Source of the DNA: Mycoplasma anserisalpingitidis
GTDB taxonomy: Bacteria > Bacillota_I > Bacilli_A > Mycoplasmatales > Metamycoplasmataceae
Direction: 5' to 3'
DNA: 64,000 nt
Assembly (NCBI RefSeq): GCF_007859615.1
Contig: NZ_CP042295.1
Location: 1-64,000, forward strand
Shown one piece after another: positions 53,244 to 64,000 of the stretch. Both the position numbers and the translations under genes were made by a program. The notes below the pieces were generated by a model, which worked only from the letters and a program-made list of their open reading frames with translations, ran no database searches and was not told the DNA's origin. Position 1 is the first letter of the stretch, and each line of letters begins with the position of its first letter.

Positions 53244-54071
53244 ATGATAAAACTAGGAAGTCATATTTCATTTAAGTCACCAAATTATCTTGTTGGTGCA
53301 GTTGAAGAAAGTTTGGCTAACAAAGCTAATTGTATGATGATATATTTAGGAGCACCTCAAACTACAAAAAGAGTCAGTCCAGAAAAATATTTAATTGAAA
53401 AATATAATCAATTCTTTAAAGAATTGATCAAACCAGAAGATATTATTGTTCATGCTCCTTATATAACGAATGCCGCAAATCCAGAAAAGTATAAATTCGC
53501 TGTTGATTTTTTGATTCAAGAAATAGAGAGAATGAATTTGATTGGTGCAAAATATCTTGTATTGCATCCTGGAGCTTACACAACTTTTGATCCAAAAACA
53601 TCATTAGATACCCTTGTTGCAAGTTTAAAATACATAATTTCAAAAACTAAAGATGTTGTTATTTGCATAGAAACAATGTCTGGTAAAGGTAGTGAGATTG
53701 GAATTAATTATGAACAAATAATGTATTTAATAGAAAATGTTAATGATGAAAGAGTACAAGTTTGCTTAGATACTTGCCATGTTTGAGATGCTGGATATAA
53801 TTTACAAGATTATGATAATTTTAAAAACGAGTTGAAAAATTCTGGCGTATACAAATATATCAAGGTCATTCACTTAAATGATTCTAAAAATGATTTAAAT
53901 TCTCATAAAGATAGACACGAAAATATTGGAAAAGGTAAGATTGGTTTCGATACTTTGTATAAAATTGTTCATGATCCTGATTTTTATAATATTCCTATTA
54001 TTTTAGAAACACCTTGAGTTGATAATAAACCAATTTATGATCAAGAAATTAAGAAATTACTTAATGAATAA
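53244..54071 (+). CDS. nfo: Endonuclease IV (AP endonuclease)
   Basis: A 275-residue TIM-barrel enzyme that cuts DNA 5' to abasic sites in base excision repair. The zinc ligands lie in the usual motifs: VHAPYITN (near 70), LHPGAY (near 110), CIETMSGKGSEIG (near 145), CLDTCHVWDAGY near 175, HLNDSKN near 210, RHENIGKG near 225 and ILETPW near 255. AAAGGAG precedes the ATG. It is the only gene between a terminator and tRNA-Arg. Confidence 0.95.
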
Positions 54072-54178
54072 TTAAAAAAGTGCAATTTAACGCATTTTTT
54101 TGAGCAAAAAAACACAATTTTAATAAAGTTTATTTAATTATTCGCATATTAAAAAAATGTGCTACAATATTAATGCGT

Positions 54179-54255
54179 GGTCGCGTAGCTCAGCTGGATA
54201 GAGCACGAGCCTTCTAAGCTTGTTGTCGGAGGTTCGAATCCTCTCGTGATCGCCA
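54179..54255 (+). tRNA. trnR: tRNA-Arg (TCT)
   Basis: A 77-nt cloverleaf with encoded CCA. The acceptor GGTCGCG pairs with CGTGATC (two G-T pairs) and the anticodon loop CTTCTAA gives TCT. TACAAT (54164-54169) is a plausible -10. Confidence 0.95.
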
Positions 54256-54310
54256 TTTTTTTATTTTAAATTTTTATGTAATGATTAAAATTTAATAACA
54301 AAAGATTAAA

Positions 54311-54332
54311 AAACACTACTTATGTAGTGTTT
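54311..54332. terminator. Bidirectional terminator between tRNA-Arg and pepA
   Basis: Stem AAACACTAC / GTAGTGTTT with a TTAT loop. It has A-rich and T-rich flanks, so it can work for both convergent units. Confidence 0.75.
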
Positions 54333-54338
54333 TGTGTA

Positions 54339-55718
<1,380 letters not shown>

Positions 55719-55770
55719 TTCATTCCCTTCTTTTATAATAACATTACAATTTTACCTTTTTAAATAAAAA

Positions 55771-56337
55771 TTAACTCAAATAGTTATTATATTTAAATTG
55801 AATTCCTTCAATTATTAAGTTTCTTTTGAATGAAGAATACAAATCAATTTCTTCATCCTCTCTAACGAACTTCTTTTCAACTTCATTTAATGATTTTAAA
55901 AAACTTTTGAAATCCAGTTTTGATAATTCAAAATTAATTTCTTGTGTTGTTGAAAAATCTTTGATATCACCATTATTTTTCATTGGAATTAAAGATTCTT
56001 CAAAAAGACTTTGTTTTTTAATATATTTCTTGATACAACTTAGCGAAGAATATTTAACAGCTCCCATTATATATTGTTCAACATTCTCAATATTTAATTC
56101 TTTACTTTCGATAATTTTTAAGTAAACTGAATATACAATTTCACTTAATAAATATTCCTTATATTTTGAAATAAAGAAGAATTTTATACTTCATAAGTTT
56201 ATATTTTTTATTATGAGTTTTTTATACTTTTTCTCTAAAAAGTTTATTAAAAAACTATCACTAATCTTATTGATGTTGGTTAAATTAAAGTATTCCAATA
56301 TTTTTATGTGTATTGAATTTTTGTTGTTTTTATCCAT
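55771..56337 (-). CDS. Sigma-factor-like protein (SigH / mycoplasma minor sigma type)
   Basis: A 188-residue protein of weak but suggestive similarity to sigma-70 region 2: FLEKKYKKLIIKNINLW, then YLLSEIVYSVYLKIIES and AVKYSSLSCIKKYIKKQ, in the order and spacing of the -10-binding helices. The C-terminal part (about 110-188) would be region 4 but is not clearly readable. Synteny supports the call: in Bacillus the order is cysS, mrnC, rlmB, yacP, sigH, and here cysS, rlmB and this gene are consecutive on the same strand. M. genitalium has a minor sigma factor with a role in recombination gene control. The ATG overlaps the rlmB stop by eight bases. Confidence 0.6.
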
Positions 56338-57097
56338 TTTGTTTTTTTACAATTTCAAAAAGCAAAATACCTGTGGCAACTGAAACATTCAATGATTGTA
56401 CCGTTCCATATTGATTAATATGAATTAACTGATCAGCTTGCTTTATAGTTGTTTTTGAAGAACCACTTCCTTCATTACCAACAACTAAAGCAGTTGGTAT
56501 ATTGTACTCGATATCATTGTATGATACAGAGTTTTGTTCTAATGCTGAAACATAAATTCAAAAGCCATCATTTTTAAGTTTCTCAATTGTGGATTGAATG
56601 CTATTAACTCTAAATATTTTCATATTTATAAAACCACCTGAAGACGTTTTAAGAGCTGTAGAATTAACTTCAACACTTCTATCTTTTGGGATAATAACGT
56701 GTTTAACACCGGCTGCATTAGCAGTACGAATTATCGCCCCAAAATTATGCGGATCTTGTATATGGTCTAAAATTAATATTAAGTTAGGTTTATCTTTAAT
56801 TAATTCATCATAATTAGAATAATTAAATTCATTTAATTCAGCAATAAAACCTTGATGATTTTCGCTTGTCAATAAATCTAAAGTTTGTTTATCAACCACT
56901 TGGTATTTAATATTTCTTTCAACTAGCAACTCCTCATTTTTATTATTTTGTAGTCAAACTTTTTTAATTGGTCAGCCATTATTTATAGCATCCAAAACAG
57001 AGTTTTTACCACACACTAATAATTTTGACATATTAGGAGTTTTTTTGAGTTCTTTTTTATTTTTAGGCTTGTTAAATTTATTGTCTTGTTTATTCAT
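56330..57097 (-). CDS. rlmB: 23S rRNA 2'-O-methyltransferase RlmB (SpoU family)
   Basis: A 255-residue SPOUT methyltransferase that modifies G2251 of 23S rRNA. The three SpoU motifs are present: LILDHIQDPHNFGAIIRTA (near 105), VVGNEGSGSS (near 200) and SLNVSVATGILLFE (near 230). A lysine-rich N-terminal extension (MNKQDNKFNKPKNKKELKK) precedes the substrate-binding domain (VCGKNSVLDAI). GGAGAGAAC precedes the ATG. It is followed directly by the sigma-like gene and preceded by cysS. Confidence 0.9.
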
Positions 57098-57134
57098 TTT
57101 TGTTCTCTCCTAAAAATTTTTTATACTAGCAAAA

Positions 57135-58367
57135 TTAGATTAATTCATTTGTGTATAAAACTTCTCTTAATTTATCGGCTTCATTATAATTTTTTTGAGC
57201 TAATTTTTCTTTTCAACTAAAATAAATATTTTTATAAAAATCTAAATTTTCAATCTCTGTATCAAATCCTAAAGTTTTGAAAATTTCAATTAATGTCAAC
57301 ACGTCATTAGTATTATTTTGTTTATTAATATTTTTAATTAATTCATTTATTTTTCTTGTTGCGATTGCAAAATTATTGTTATAAATATCATTAAAAATTT
57401 CTTCTGCAATTTGTTTTTGAACACTTCCATCTGTTTGATTACTGTTTACATGATAGCTAAACAAAATTTTTCTAAATTTATTTAATATTACTTTTGAATT
57501 ATGAATTGTTTCATCATTGAAATCTAAATCACCGGCAATTTGTGTATTTAAAATCATCATACGATAAATATCCGATCTGTATTTGTCTAAAAACTCAGAA
57601 GCTAAAATGAAATTATTTAATGATTTAGACATTTTTTCACCATTAATTTTTAACATCCCTGTTCTAATTCATTTCTTAGCAAGATCCCTTTTGAATAGTG
57701 AATGATGTTGAATGTTTTCATTTTCATGATGAGGGAAAATAAGTTCAATTCCACCACCATGAATATCAACACCTTCACTTCCAAAGTGTTTGTAAATTAG
57801 TACACAACATTCTGTGTGTCAACCAGGTCTACCTTTTCCAAATTTTGAATTGTACTTAATACCTAAATCAGTTTTTTTTCATAATGCAAAATCAGCTGGA
57901 TTATTTTTGTTGTTTATGTTATTTTCATCTTCAAATTGCATTTTTTCTATATTTTGATTTGATATAGAACCATAGTGATTTTTATTTTTTTCAACATCAA
58001 AGTAAACATTGTTATATTTATCTAGATAAGCATTTTTAGTGTCAACTAATTTTTCTATATATTCATTAATCAAATCAAGATTATCGGTTACATATTCAAA
58101 TTTATCAACTGAAACAATATTGAATTTTTTGAGCAATTCAATATATTCACTTGCATACTTAGAAGATATCACAGTTTCACTTACTTTTTCTTCAATTGCT
58201 CTTTTTATGATCTTGTCATCAATATCAGTGATATTATGTACAAAATAAAATTGTTCACCAATTTTCTTTCCAGCCCTAATTATAATATCAAAAGTTAAAA
58301 TTGGGCGAATATTTCCGATATGTACTGAGTTATAAACAGTAGGTCCACAAACATATATTTTTTGCAT
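57135..58367 (-). CDS. cysS: Cysteinyl-tRNA synthetase
   Basis: A 410-residue class I synthetase charging tRNA-Cys. It begins [22 protein letters not shown], with the zinc-binding Cys at position 7 and the HIGH motif as HIGN at 16-19. Further features are GRPGWHTECCVL (zinc ligands, near 185), FPHHENE and the KMSKS loop ([11 protein letters not shown] near 245). It is shorter than the usual 450-480 residues, with a reduced C-terminal domain, as is common in mycoplasmas. The gap to argS is 72 bases, which holds divergent promoters. Confidence 0.95.
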
Positions 58368-58439
58368 AACATATATATTTTATATAAAAAAGAATAAAAT
58401 AAGTTAAAATATAAAAAATATATTTAAAAGAGGTAAAAA

Positions 58440-60095
58440 ATGATCAATATCAACGCTAAAATTAAAGAAATTTTAATCAATATTATTGCTGATTTTCAGA
58501 ATGAAAATGTTGTGTCTAACGAGTTGAATTTAGCTGAACTAAATTTCACTTTAGCTGAACCCAACATCCAAAAAGATGAACAAACTAAATACAATTATGC
58601 AACAAATATTGCTATGGTTGTAAAAAGATTTTCATCTAAAAATCCAATGGAATTAGCAGAATTAATCCAACAAAAATTAATTTCTAATGAATTAATTGAA
58701 TGTGTTGATGTTGCTAGACCAGGTTTTATAAATATTGTTTTATCCAATAAAGCGTTTTTAAATGTTTTGAATAATGTGATCGATAGTAAAAACAATTATG
58801 GAACAAAACTTTTTGATGTTAAAGACAAATACATCGTTGAATTTGTTTCAGCAAATCCAACTGGATTTCTTCACGTTGGACATGCTAGAGGTGCTATCAT
58901 TGGTGATACTTTAGTAAGAATTCTTAGACATGTTGGTTTTAATGTTACTGCTGAATATTATGTTAATGACGCAGGAAATCAAATTAATGTTTTAATTGAA
59001 TCAACTAAAGTAAGATACTTTAATCTCTTTGATGTAGAAATGCAAATGCCAGAAGATTGTTACCGTGGTTTAGATATTATTTGGCTTGCCGGCGAAATTA
59101 AAAATGAATATGGAGATGAATTTTTAAATGATTTTGATTTAAAAATTAAGAAATTTAGACAAATCTGTATTTCTAAATTATTAGACAAAATTAGAGAACA
59201 TTTAAGTGAACTAAACGTAAGTTTCGATGTATTTACAAGTGAATTAGATGATATATATAATAAAAATAAAATTGAACCAATTTATGAAAAATTAAAAAAT
59301 TATATTTATCAAAAAGAGGGAGCAACATTCCTTAAAACAAGCGATTTTGGGGATGATAAAGACCGTGTTTTAATCAAATCAGATGGTAGTTTAACTTATT
59401 TTACACCCGATATTGCATATCATAACGATAAACTTCAAAGAGCTAATAAATTAATTAATGTTTGAGGTGCTGACCACAGTGGTTATATAAATAGAATGGA
59501 AATCGCACTTCAATGTTTAGGTTATGATAAAAAAGATATGGAAATTTTAGTTGTGCAACTAGTAAGATTGCTTAAAGATGGAAGCGAATTTAAAATGTCC
59601 AAACGTGCTGGAACAAGCGTTACTTTAGCTGATTTACTCGAGGCAAGTAGCAATGATGCTGTGAGATTCACAATGCTTACTAGAGATGCAAATACTAAAT
59701 TTGACTTTGATATAGATAAAGCAAATCAAAAAGACATTAATAACCCAGTTTTTGGTGTTCAATATGCACATTCAAGAGCTTGCTCATTAATTAAAAAATA
59801 TAACAACAATAATTTTGATGCTATTGATACAAAATTCGATGAAAAGACAAGAAAATTAATTATCCAATTAGACATCTTACCTGATGTTTTAAGAAGTGTT
59901 GCACAAACTAAAAAAGTTCAACTTTTAAGTAGTTATGTTATGAACTTAGCTAGTGCTTTTAATAGTTTTTATTCAAATACAAAAATTTTAGGTAGTGAAA
60001 ATGAAGCTTCATTAATGACTGTAGTTAAGGCAGTTAAGGAAATTTTATATAACAGCTTAAAATTACTTGGTGTATCTGCACCAGAACAAATGTAA
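58440..60095 (+). CDS. argS: Arginyl-tRNA synthetase
   Basis: A 551-residue class I synthetase charging tRNA-Arg. The N-terminal Add1 domain (1-110) is followed by FVSANPTGFLHVGHARGAII (near 138-157; HVGH is the HIGH motif), then EYYVNDAGNQINVL. GADHSGYINRM and the FKMSKRAGTSVTL loop (near 385) follow, and the C-terminal anticodon domain ends LLGVSAPEQM. AGAGG lies before the ATG. The next gene starts one base after its stop. Confidence 0.96.
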
Positions 60096-60096
60096 A

Positions 60097-61638
60097 ATGA
60101 ATTCAAATAGGAAAGAACCTAAAAAGTTAAACTTTATTTTTGGAATGCTTCTTGTAATTGGTTCAAGCATTGGTGCTGGAATCTTTTTTAAGTCTAAAGC
60201 GGTTTTGGATTTCAATAACTCAAGTGTTATAATGAGTGGAATTTCATGAGCAATCGCCTCAGTTATAATCATTATGATGAGTTTTTCACTTGTTGGAATT
60301 TCTGCTAAATCTAAAGGTGAGTTAAGTTTTGTTGGTTGATCTAAGACATTTAATAGTTGAATGACATATCAAATGAGTAAAAATTTTGCTTTTTATATCA
60401 ATTTAACCCTGACATACTTTTTCATGCCGCTTTTTGCATTAATGTCAATTCAAGATGGTCTTATAGCTTTCAATATTTCACCTAGTTTTAACACTAATTT
60501 CGATTGATTGATCTGAATGATTTTGCTTTTAATTATTGTTGCATATCTAATTCTAAGTGCTGGATTAAGCATTAAAATAGCTAATATCCAAAATACAATT
60601 ACTTTAGTTATAAAACTAATTGCAATTTTAATGTCGATTGTAATAGCTCTGGTTTTCTTTTTTGAAAAAAGAAATGAAATTGATATAAATTATCTTCCTA
60701 AATATAATTTTGATATCAAAAATACATTGCATTCTTATAGTTTTATTCCTGGTTTGGGAGTATGTCTTTCTTGAGCTGGAATTTTCTTTGCTTATGATGG
60801 TTTTTACGTTTCCACTGGTATTGAAAAAGATTTAAAAAAACCTGAATCTACACCTAAAATTCTTCTTTTTGGTCTTACGATAGTGACTGTAATTCACTTA
60901 ATTATGGCAATTTCAATGAGTTTAAATGGTCGAGGGGATTTTAAGGAATATTTAGATTTTTTAGCTGAAAAAAATCTTGGATGAATTTTTGGATTGATCA
61001 ATATTTTTATAGGAATAGGTGTTTTAGGAATTGTAAATGGTTTTTGTATTCTAATTCCACGATTTATTGAAGAATTAATAAAAGAAAAAGAAATTCCATT
61101 TTGAGATAAATTTATCTATAAAATCAATCCAAAAAAACCAATTGTTGGCGTAATTTATTCACTTATAATTATTCCTGCAGTTATTATTTTATTTGTAATC
61201 GGTTCACTTTTATACCCAAAAACTGCGGATGAGTTCTTTGATAATTACGGAAGTGGAATGTCGAATGTTTATAATTTTGCTAATTTACTTAGTGATTGAA
61301 TAAGCTTGATAATTTTTGGTTTTATTGCAACTGCATGTTATGGTTATGCAAAAAGTTTAGACAAAAACAAAAAAATACTTAAATTTATGAATTACTTCAT
61401 TGTATTTATAATTTATTTTGCTATCTTAGCGAATTTAGTTAGTGTTTTTGTTGATTTATCACTATATATTTACCAGATAAATAACAATTCACTAAACATT
61501 GATACAAATATATTGAGCTCAAAAATAAATGGCTATATCATTTCCATTTTTATATTAATTTTGATGATCTTAATTATGTTTGTACCAGCTTTATTAAAAC
61601 AAATTAAAAATAAAAAAAGTAAGCAACATTTCCACTAA
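60097..61638 (+). CDS. APC-superfamily amino acid permease
   Basis: A 513-residue permease with about twelve transmembrane helices. The first helix has the APC motif VIGSSIGAGIFFKS (near 20-33), where backbone atoms bind the amino acid carboxylate and amine in this superfamily. A second recognisable region is WAGIFFAYDGFYVSTGIEKD near 225-245 (helix 6). The substrate is not predictable. Since it begins one base after argS, it is translationally linked to the arginine tRNA synthetase, which makes a cationic amino acid a reasonable guess only. Confidence 0.85.
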
Positions 61639-61713
61639 TTAAAAAAATTAAATATTGATACAATTAAATAAATATAAAATTATTTTATAATTAAAAAAAT
61701 TAAAGGAGCGACT

Positions 61714-61965
61714 ATGAGAACAATGTTAGATATTGCGATTGATTTTGTTTACAACAAAGAACATGAAAGTGCTTTTGAATTTAATGAGATCTTTGATGTT
61801 GTTGAAGATGAATTAAGAGGATATTGAATTCAAAATTTAGTTAATGATGATTTACCATATGTAAAATTAAGAGAAAAGAAAATAGGTGAATTATATCGTT
61901 TATTAACAGTTGACGGACGTTTCATTCGTAATAATAATGGTACTTGAAGTCCATCAAATAAGTAA
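61714..61965 (+). CDS. rpoE: RNA polymerase delta subunit
   Basis: An 83-residue protein matching the N-terminal HARE-HTH domain of delta (MRTMLDIAIDFVYNKEHESA, FNEIFDVVEDELRGYW, LYRLLTVDGRFIRNNNGTW). The acidic C-terminal tail of Bacillus delta is missing. Delta increases RNA polymerase recycling and lowers open-complex stability. The Trp codons at about 39 and 78 are TGA. AAAGGAG precedes the ATG. In Bacillus rpoE is also a few genes from fba. Confidence 0.85.
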
Positions 61966-61997
61966 TTATAGTTTGCTAAAAAGAAAGGGAATATTTT

Positions 61998-62861
61998 ATG
62001 GCATTAGTTAACGCTAAAGAAATGCTTAGAAAAGCAAAAGAAGGTAAATATGCAATTCCTCACATTAACATTAATAACCTTGAATGAGCTAAAGCGGTTT
62101 TATTAACAGCTGAAGCTGAAAAATCACCTGTTATTGTTGCTACAAGTGAAGGTGCATTAAAATACATGGGTGGATTTAATGTTGTTGTTGGAATGGTTAA
62201 AGGACTTGTTGAAGACTTAAAAATTACTGTTCCTGTTGCTTTACACTTAGACCACGGTTCATATGAAGGAGCAAAAAAAGCTGTTGAAGCTGGATATACA
62301 TCATTAATGTTTGATGGTTCACACTTACCATATGAAGAAAACTACGCTAAAACTAAAGAATTAGTTGAATTAGCTAAAAAACACAATATGTCAGTTGAAG
62401 CCGAAATCGGAACAATTGGTGGTGAAGAAGACGGTATTGTTGGAAATGGTGAATTAGCTGATCCAAAACAAGCTAAAGAAATGGCTGCTTTAGGAATCGA
62501 TGTTTTAGCAGCTGGTATTGGAAACATTCATGGACCTTACCCAGCATCATGAAAATCATTAAGTTTTGAAACTTTACAAGAAATTTCTAAAGCTGCTGGA
62601 ATCGGTATTGTATTACATGGTGGAAGTGGTATTCCAAGCGATCAAATCAAAAGAGCTATCAGTGAAGGTGTTACAAAAATTAATGTTAACACAGAATTAC
62701 AACAAGCTAACCACAAAGCTTTACGTGCATACATTGAATCTGGTGAAGATCTTAAAGGTAAAAACTTTGATCCACGTAAATTATTAAAATCTGGTTATGA
62801 AGCTATGTGTCAAACTGTTAGAGACAAAATTCACGAATTTGGCTCAAATAATAAAGCTTAG
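61998..62861 (+). CDS. fba: Class II fructose-bisphosphate aldolase
   Basis: A 287-residue zinc aldolase that splits fructose 1,6-bisphosphate. Signature motifs: VALHLDHGSYEGAKKAVEAG (near 77-96; the first His binds Zn and Asp is catalytic), VEAEIGTIGGEED (near 132), GIGNIHGPYP (near 173), LHGGSGIP near 207 and KINVNTEL near 226. AAGAAAGGGAATA precedes the ATG at 61998. It is highly expressed by codon pattern, and a strong terminator follows. Confidence 0.96.
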
Positions 62862-62868
62862 TATGGTG

Positions 62869-62891
62869 ATAGGCATTTTGCCTATTTTTTA
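62869..62891 (+). terminator. Terminator of fba
   Basis: Stem ATAGGC / GCCTAT with a 5-nt loop and a T run. Confidence 0.85.
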
Positions 62892-63004
62892 TTTTAATTT
62901 TCCACATTCTTTCCAAAAAAGTTCATTTTTAATTCATTTTAGTTCTTTTTTCAACTTTTTTTCAAAAATGATATTTTTTAATATACAATATTACTGGGAT
63001 TGAC

Positions 63005-63637
63005 ATGAAGAAATTAAAACGTTTATTTTTATGAATGAGTTCATTAAGCTCGTTTAGTTTCATTTTTGTTAGTGCTTCATGTGGAATTGAAGTTAAAAAT
63101 AACACTGAGGTAGGCAAAAACAAAGATAAAGTCGAGTATGGAAATGAATATTATGTAATTAATGTTATTGATGGGGACACAATAATCATTGATAAGGATG
63201 ATAAACAGGTAAGAGTTAGATTATATGGTATTGATACACCTGAAACTTATAAAATCTACTCAGATGGAAGTGATAATAAAGATAGTCTAGCACGACTTGA
63301 AAATTACTATGCAATTAAAGCAAGAGATGAATTGAAAGATATGATTTGAAGCAATCAAAGAATAATTAAACTCAAGGATCTTGGACTTGATAAATACGAG
63401 AGAACTCTAGGAGTAATTTATTCAAGAAATAATGAAGATTTAAACTTAAAATTAGTAGAATCAGGTCTAGCCAGAGTTCATTATATAAGTTCAAATCCAA
63501 AAAGTGTTTATTATACAAAAACTGATTTTGAAAAAGAATATCATAAAAAATTATTGTTAATTGAGAGTGAATCCAAAAATAAAGAAGAAGGTTTTTGAAA
63601 AGAAAAGAATATTAAAGATGTATTTAAGAAAGGATAG
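63005..63637 (+). CDS. Staphylococcal nuclease-like lipoprotein
   Basis: A 210-residue surface nuclease with lipobox FVSASC (Cys26) after MKKLKRLFLWMSSL. The SNase (thermonuclease) domain keeps the catalytic set: Asp in VIDGDTI (56-58), Arg/Asp/Glu in VRVRLYGIDTPETYK (near 76-88), and Arg in DKYERTLGVIYS near 135. It should cut host nucleic acids at the membrane to supply nucleotides, as membrane nucleases do in other mycoplasmas. TACAAT lies 18 bases before the ATG with no good Shine-Dalgarno sequence. The msrA gene begins two bases after its stop. Confidence 0.9.
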
Positions 63638-63639
63638 TT

Positions 63640-64000
63640 ATGAAAAAAATATATTTAGCTGGAGGTTGTTTTTGGGGCGTTCAAGCATACTTTAACACCA
63701 TAAAAGGTGTTATAAATTCAACAGTAGGTTATGCGAATTCAAAAACAAAAAATCCAACTTATCAAGAAGTTAAATCACAGAAAACCGGTGCAGTTGAAGC
63801 AGTTGAAATATTCTATGATGAAAATGTAATTTCACTTAGAGAAATTACTGAAAAATTACTTGAAGTTATTGATCCAACTGAGTTAAACAAGCAAGGCGAA
63901 GATGTCGGTACTCAATACAGAAATGGAATTTATTTTATTGATTCTAAAGACGAGCAAGTTATTAAACAAGTTGTAGATAAAATTGCCAAAAATTATAATA
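63640..64000 (+). CDS. msrA: Peptide methionine sulfoxide reductase A (3' truncated by window edge)
   Basis: The first 120 residues of MsrA, which repairs oxidised methionine. It begins MKKIYLAGGCFWGVQAYF with the catalytic Cys10 in GCFWG. GYANSKTKNPTYQEVKSQKT and DVGTQYRNGIYF are typical. The Trp of GCFWG is encoded by TGG, which is unusual in this genome. AGAAAGGATAG gives the Shine-Dalgarno sequence inside the end of the nuclease gene. Whether an MsrB domain follows cannot be seen. Confidence 0.95.
   Translation, partial: MKKIYLAGGCFWGVQAYFNTIKGVINSTVGYANSKTKNPTYQEVKSQKTGAVEAVEIFYDENVISLREITEKLLEVIDPTELNKQGEDVGTQYRNGIYFIDSKDEQVIKQVVDKIAKNYN

Overview
The window is from a wall-less bacterium of the mycoplasma lineage. 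TGA is read as tryptophan throughout: nox, fusA, argS, fba and nearly every other gene run through in-frame TGA codons and stop only at TAA or TAG. Base composition is strongly AT-rich, there are many lipoproteins with a Cys lipobox, the ribosomal and tRNA genes are compact, and no cell-wall genes are seen. Gene content and synteny fit the Mycoplasmopsis/Metamycoplasma (hominis) branch. I do not name a species.

Layout. 1-4.8 kb: a truncated PQ-loop membrane protein, a YfcE-type phosphoesterase, NADH oxidase, RluD and a membrane protein. 4.9-8.0 kb: the str operon rpsL-rpsG-fusA. 8.0-9.8 kb: ruvB, ruvA and rpmF on the minus strand. 9.9-13.2 kb: a glycosyltransferase, TmcAL and a YitT protein. 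13.2-18.8 kb: an oligopeptide ABC operon (lipoprotein plus two permeases, no ATPase) ending in an alpha/beta hydrolase. 19-22.1 kb: transketolase, rsmD and four tRNAs. 22.2-32 kb: two large coiled-coil surface proteins, one with three 498-bp tandem repeats and one of about 2,290 codons split by a frameshift at a G tract. 32-38.2 kb: rpmE, rpsD, an EzrA-like protein, thiI, a diadenylate cyclase and MgtE. 38.3-42.3 kb: a degenerate glucose-6-phosphate isomerase with its S1-domain partner, RNase P RNA, a His-rich lipoprotein and a DUF2798 protein. 42.7-44.4 kb: rpsB-tsf. 44.5-50.4 kb: a six-gene operon of an ABC exporter, three paralogous lipoproteins and an ABM-fold protein. 50.5-54.3 kb: pepP, rpmG, tRNA-Gly, SRP RNA, a LacI-type regulator, nfo and tRNA-Arg. 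54.3-64 kb: pepA, a SigH-like sigma factor, rlmB, cysS, argS, an amino-acid permease, rpoE, fba, a nuclease lipoprotein and msrA (truncated).

How the genes fit together. Most of the window is core translation, tRNA modification and repair. The accessory material is surface-directed. Three points stand out. (1) An almost identical 22-bp inverted repeat sits at the same place in the promoters of the His-rich lipoprotein and of the six-gene ABC/lipoprotein operon, which suggests one regulator controls both. (2) Both giant coiled-coil genes carry a 16-17 nt poly-T tract just upstream of the -10 box, and one also has a frameshifted G tract, which together look like phase variation. (3) A small sigma-factor-like gene lies next to rlmB and cysS, where Bacillus has sigH and Mycoplasma genitalium-type genomes have a minor sigma factor. 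The central-carbon genes (tkt, fba, nox) are intact, but the isomerase-like gene at the S1 locus has lost its active-site motifs.
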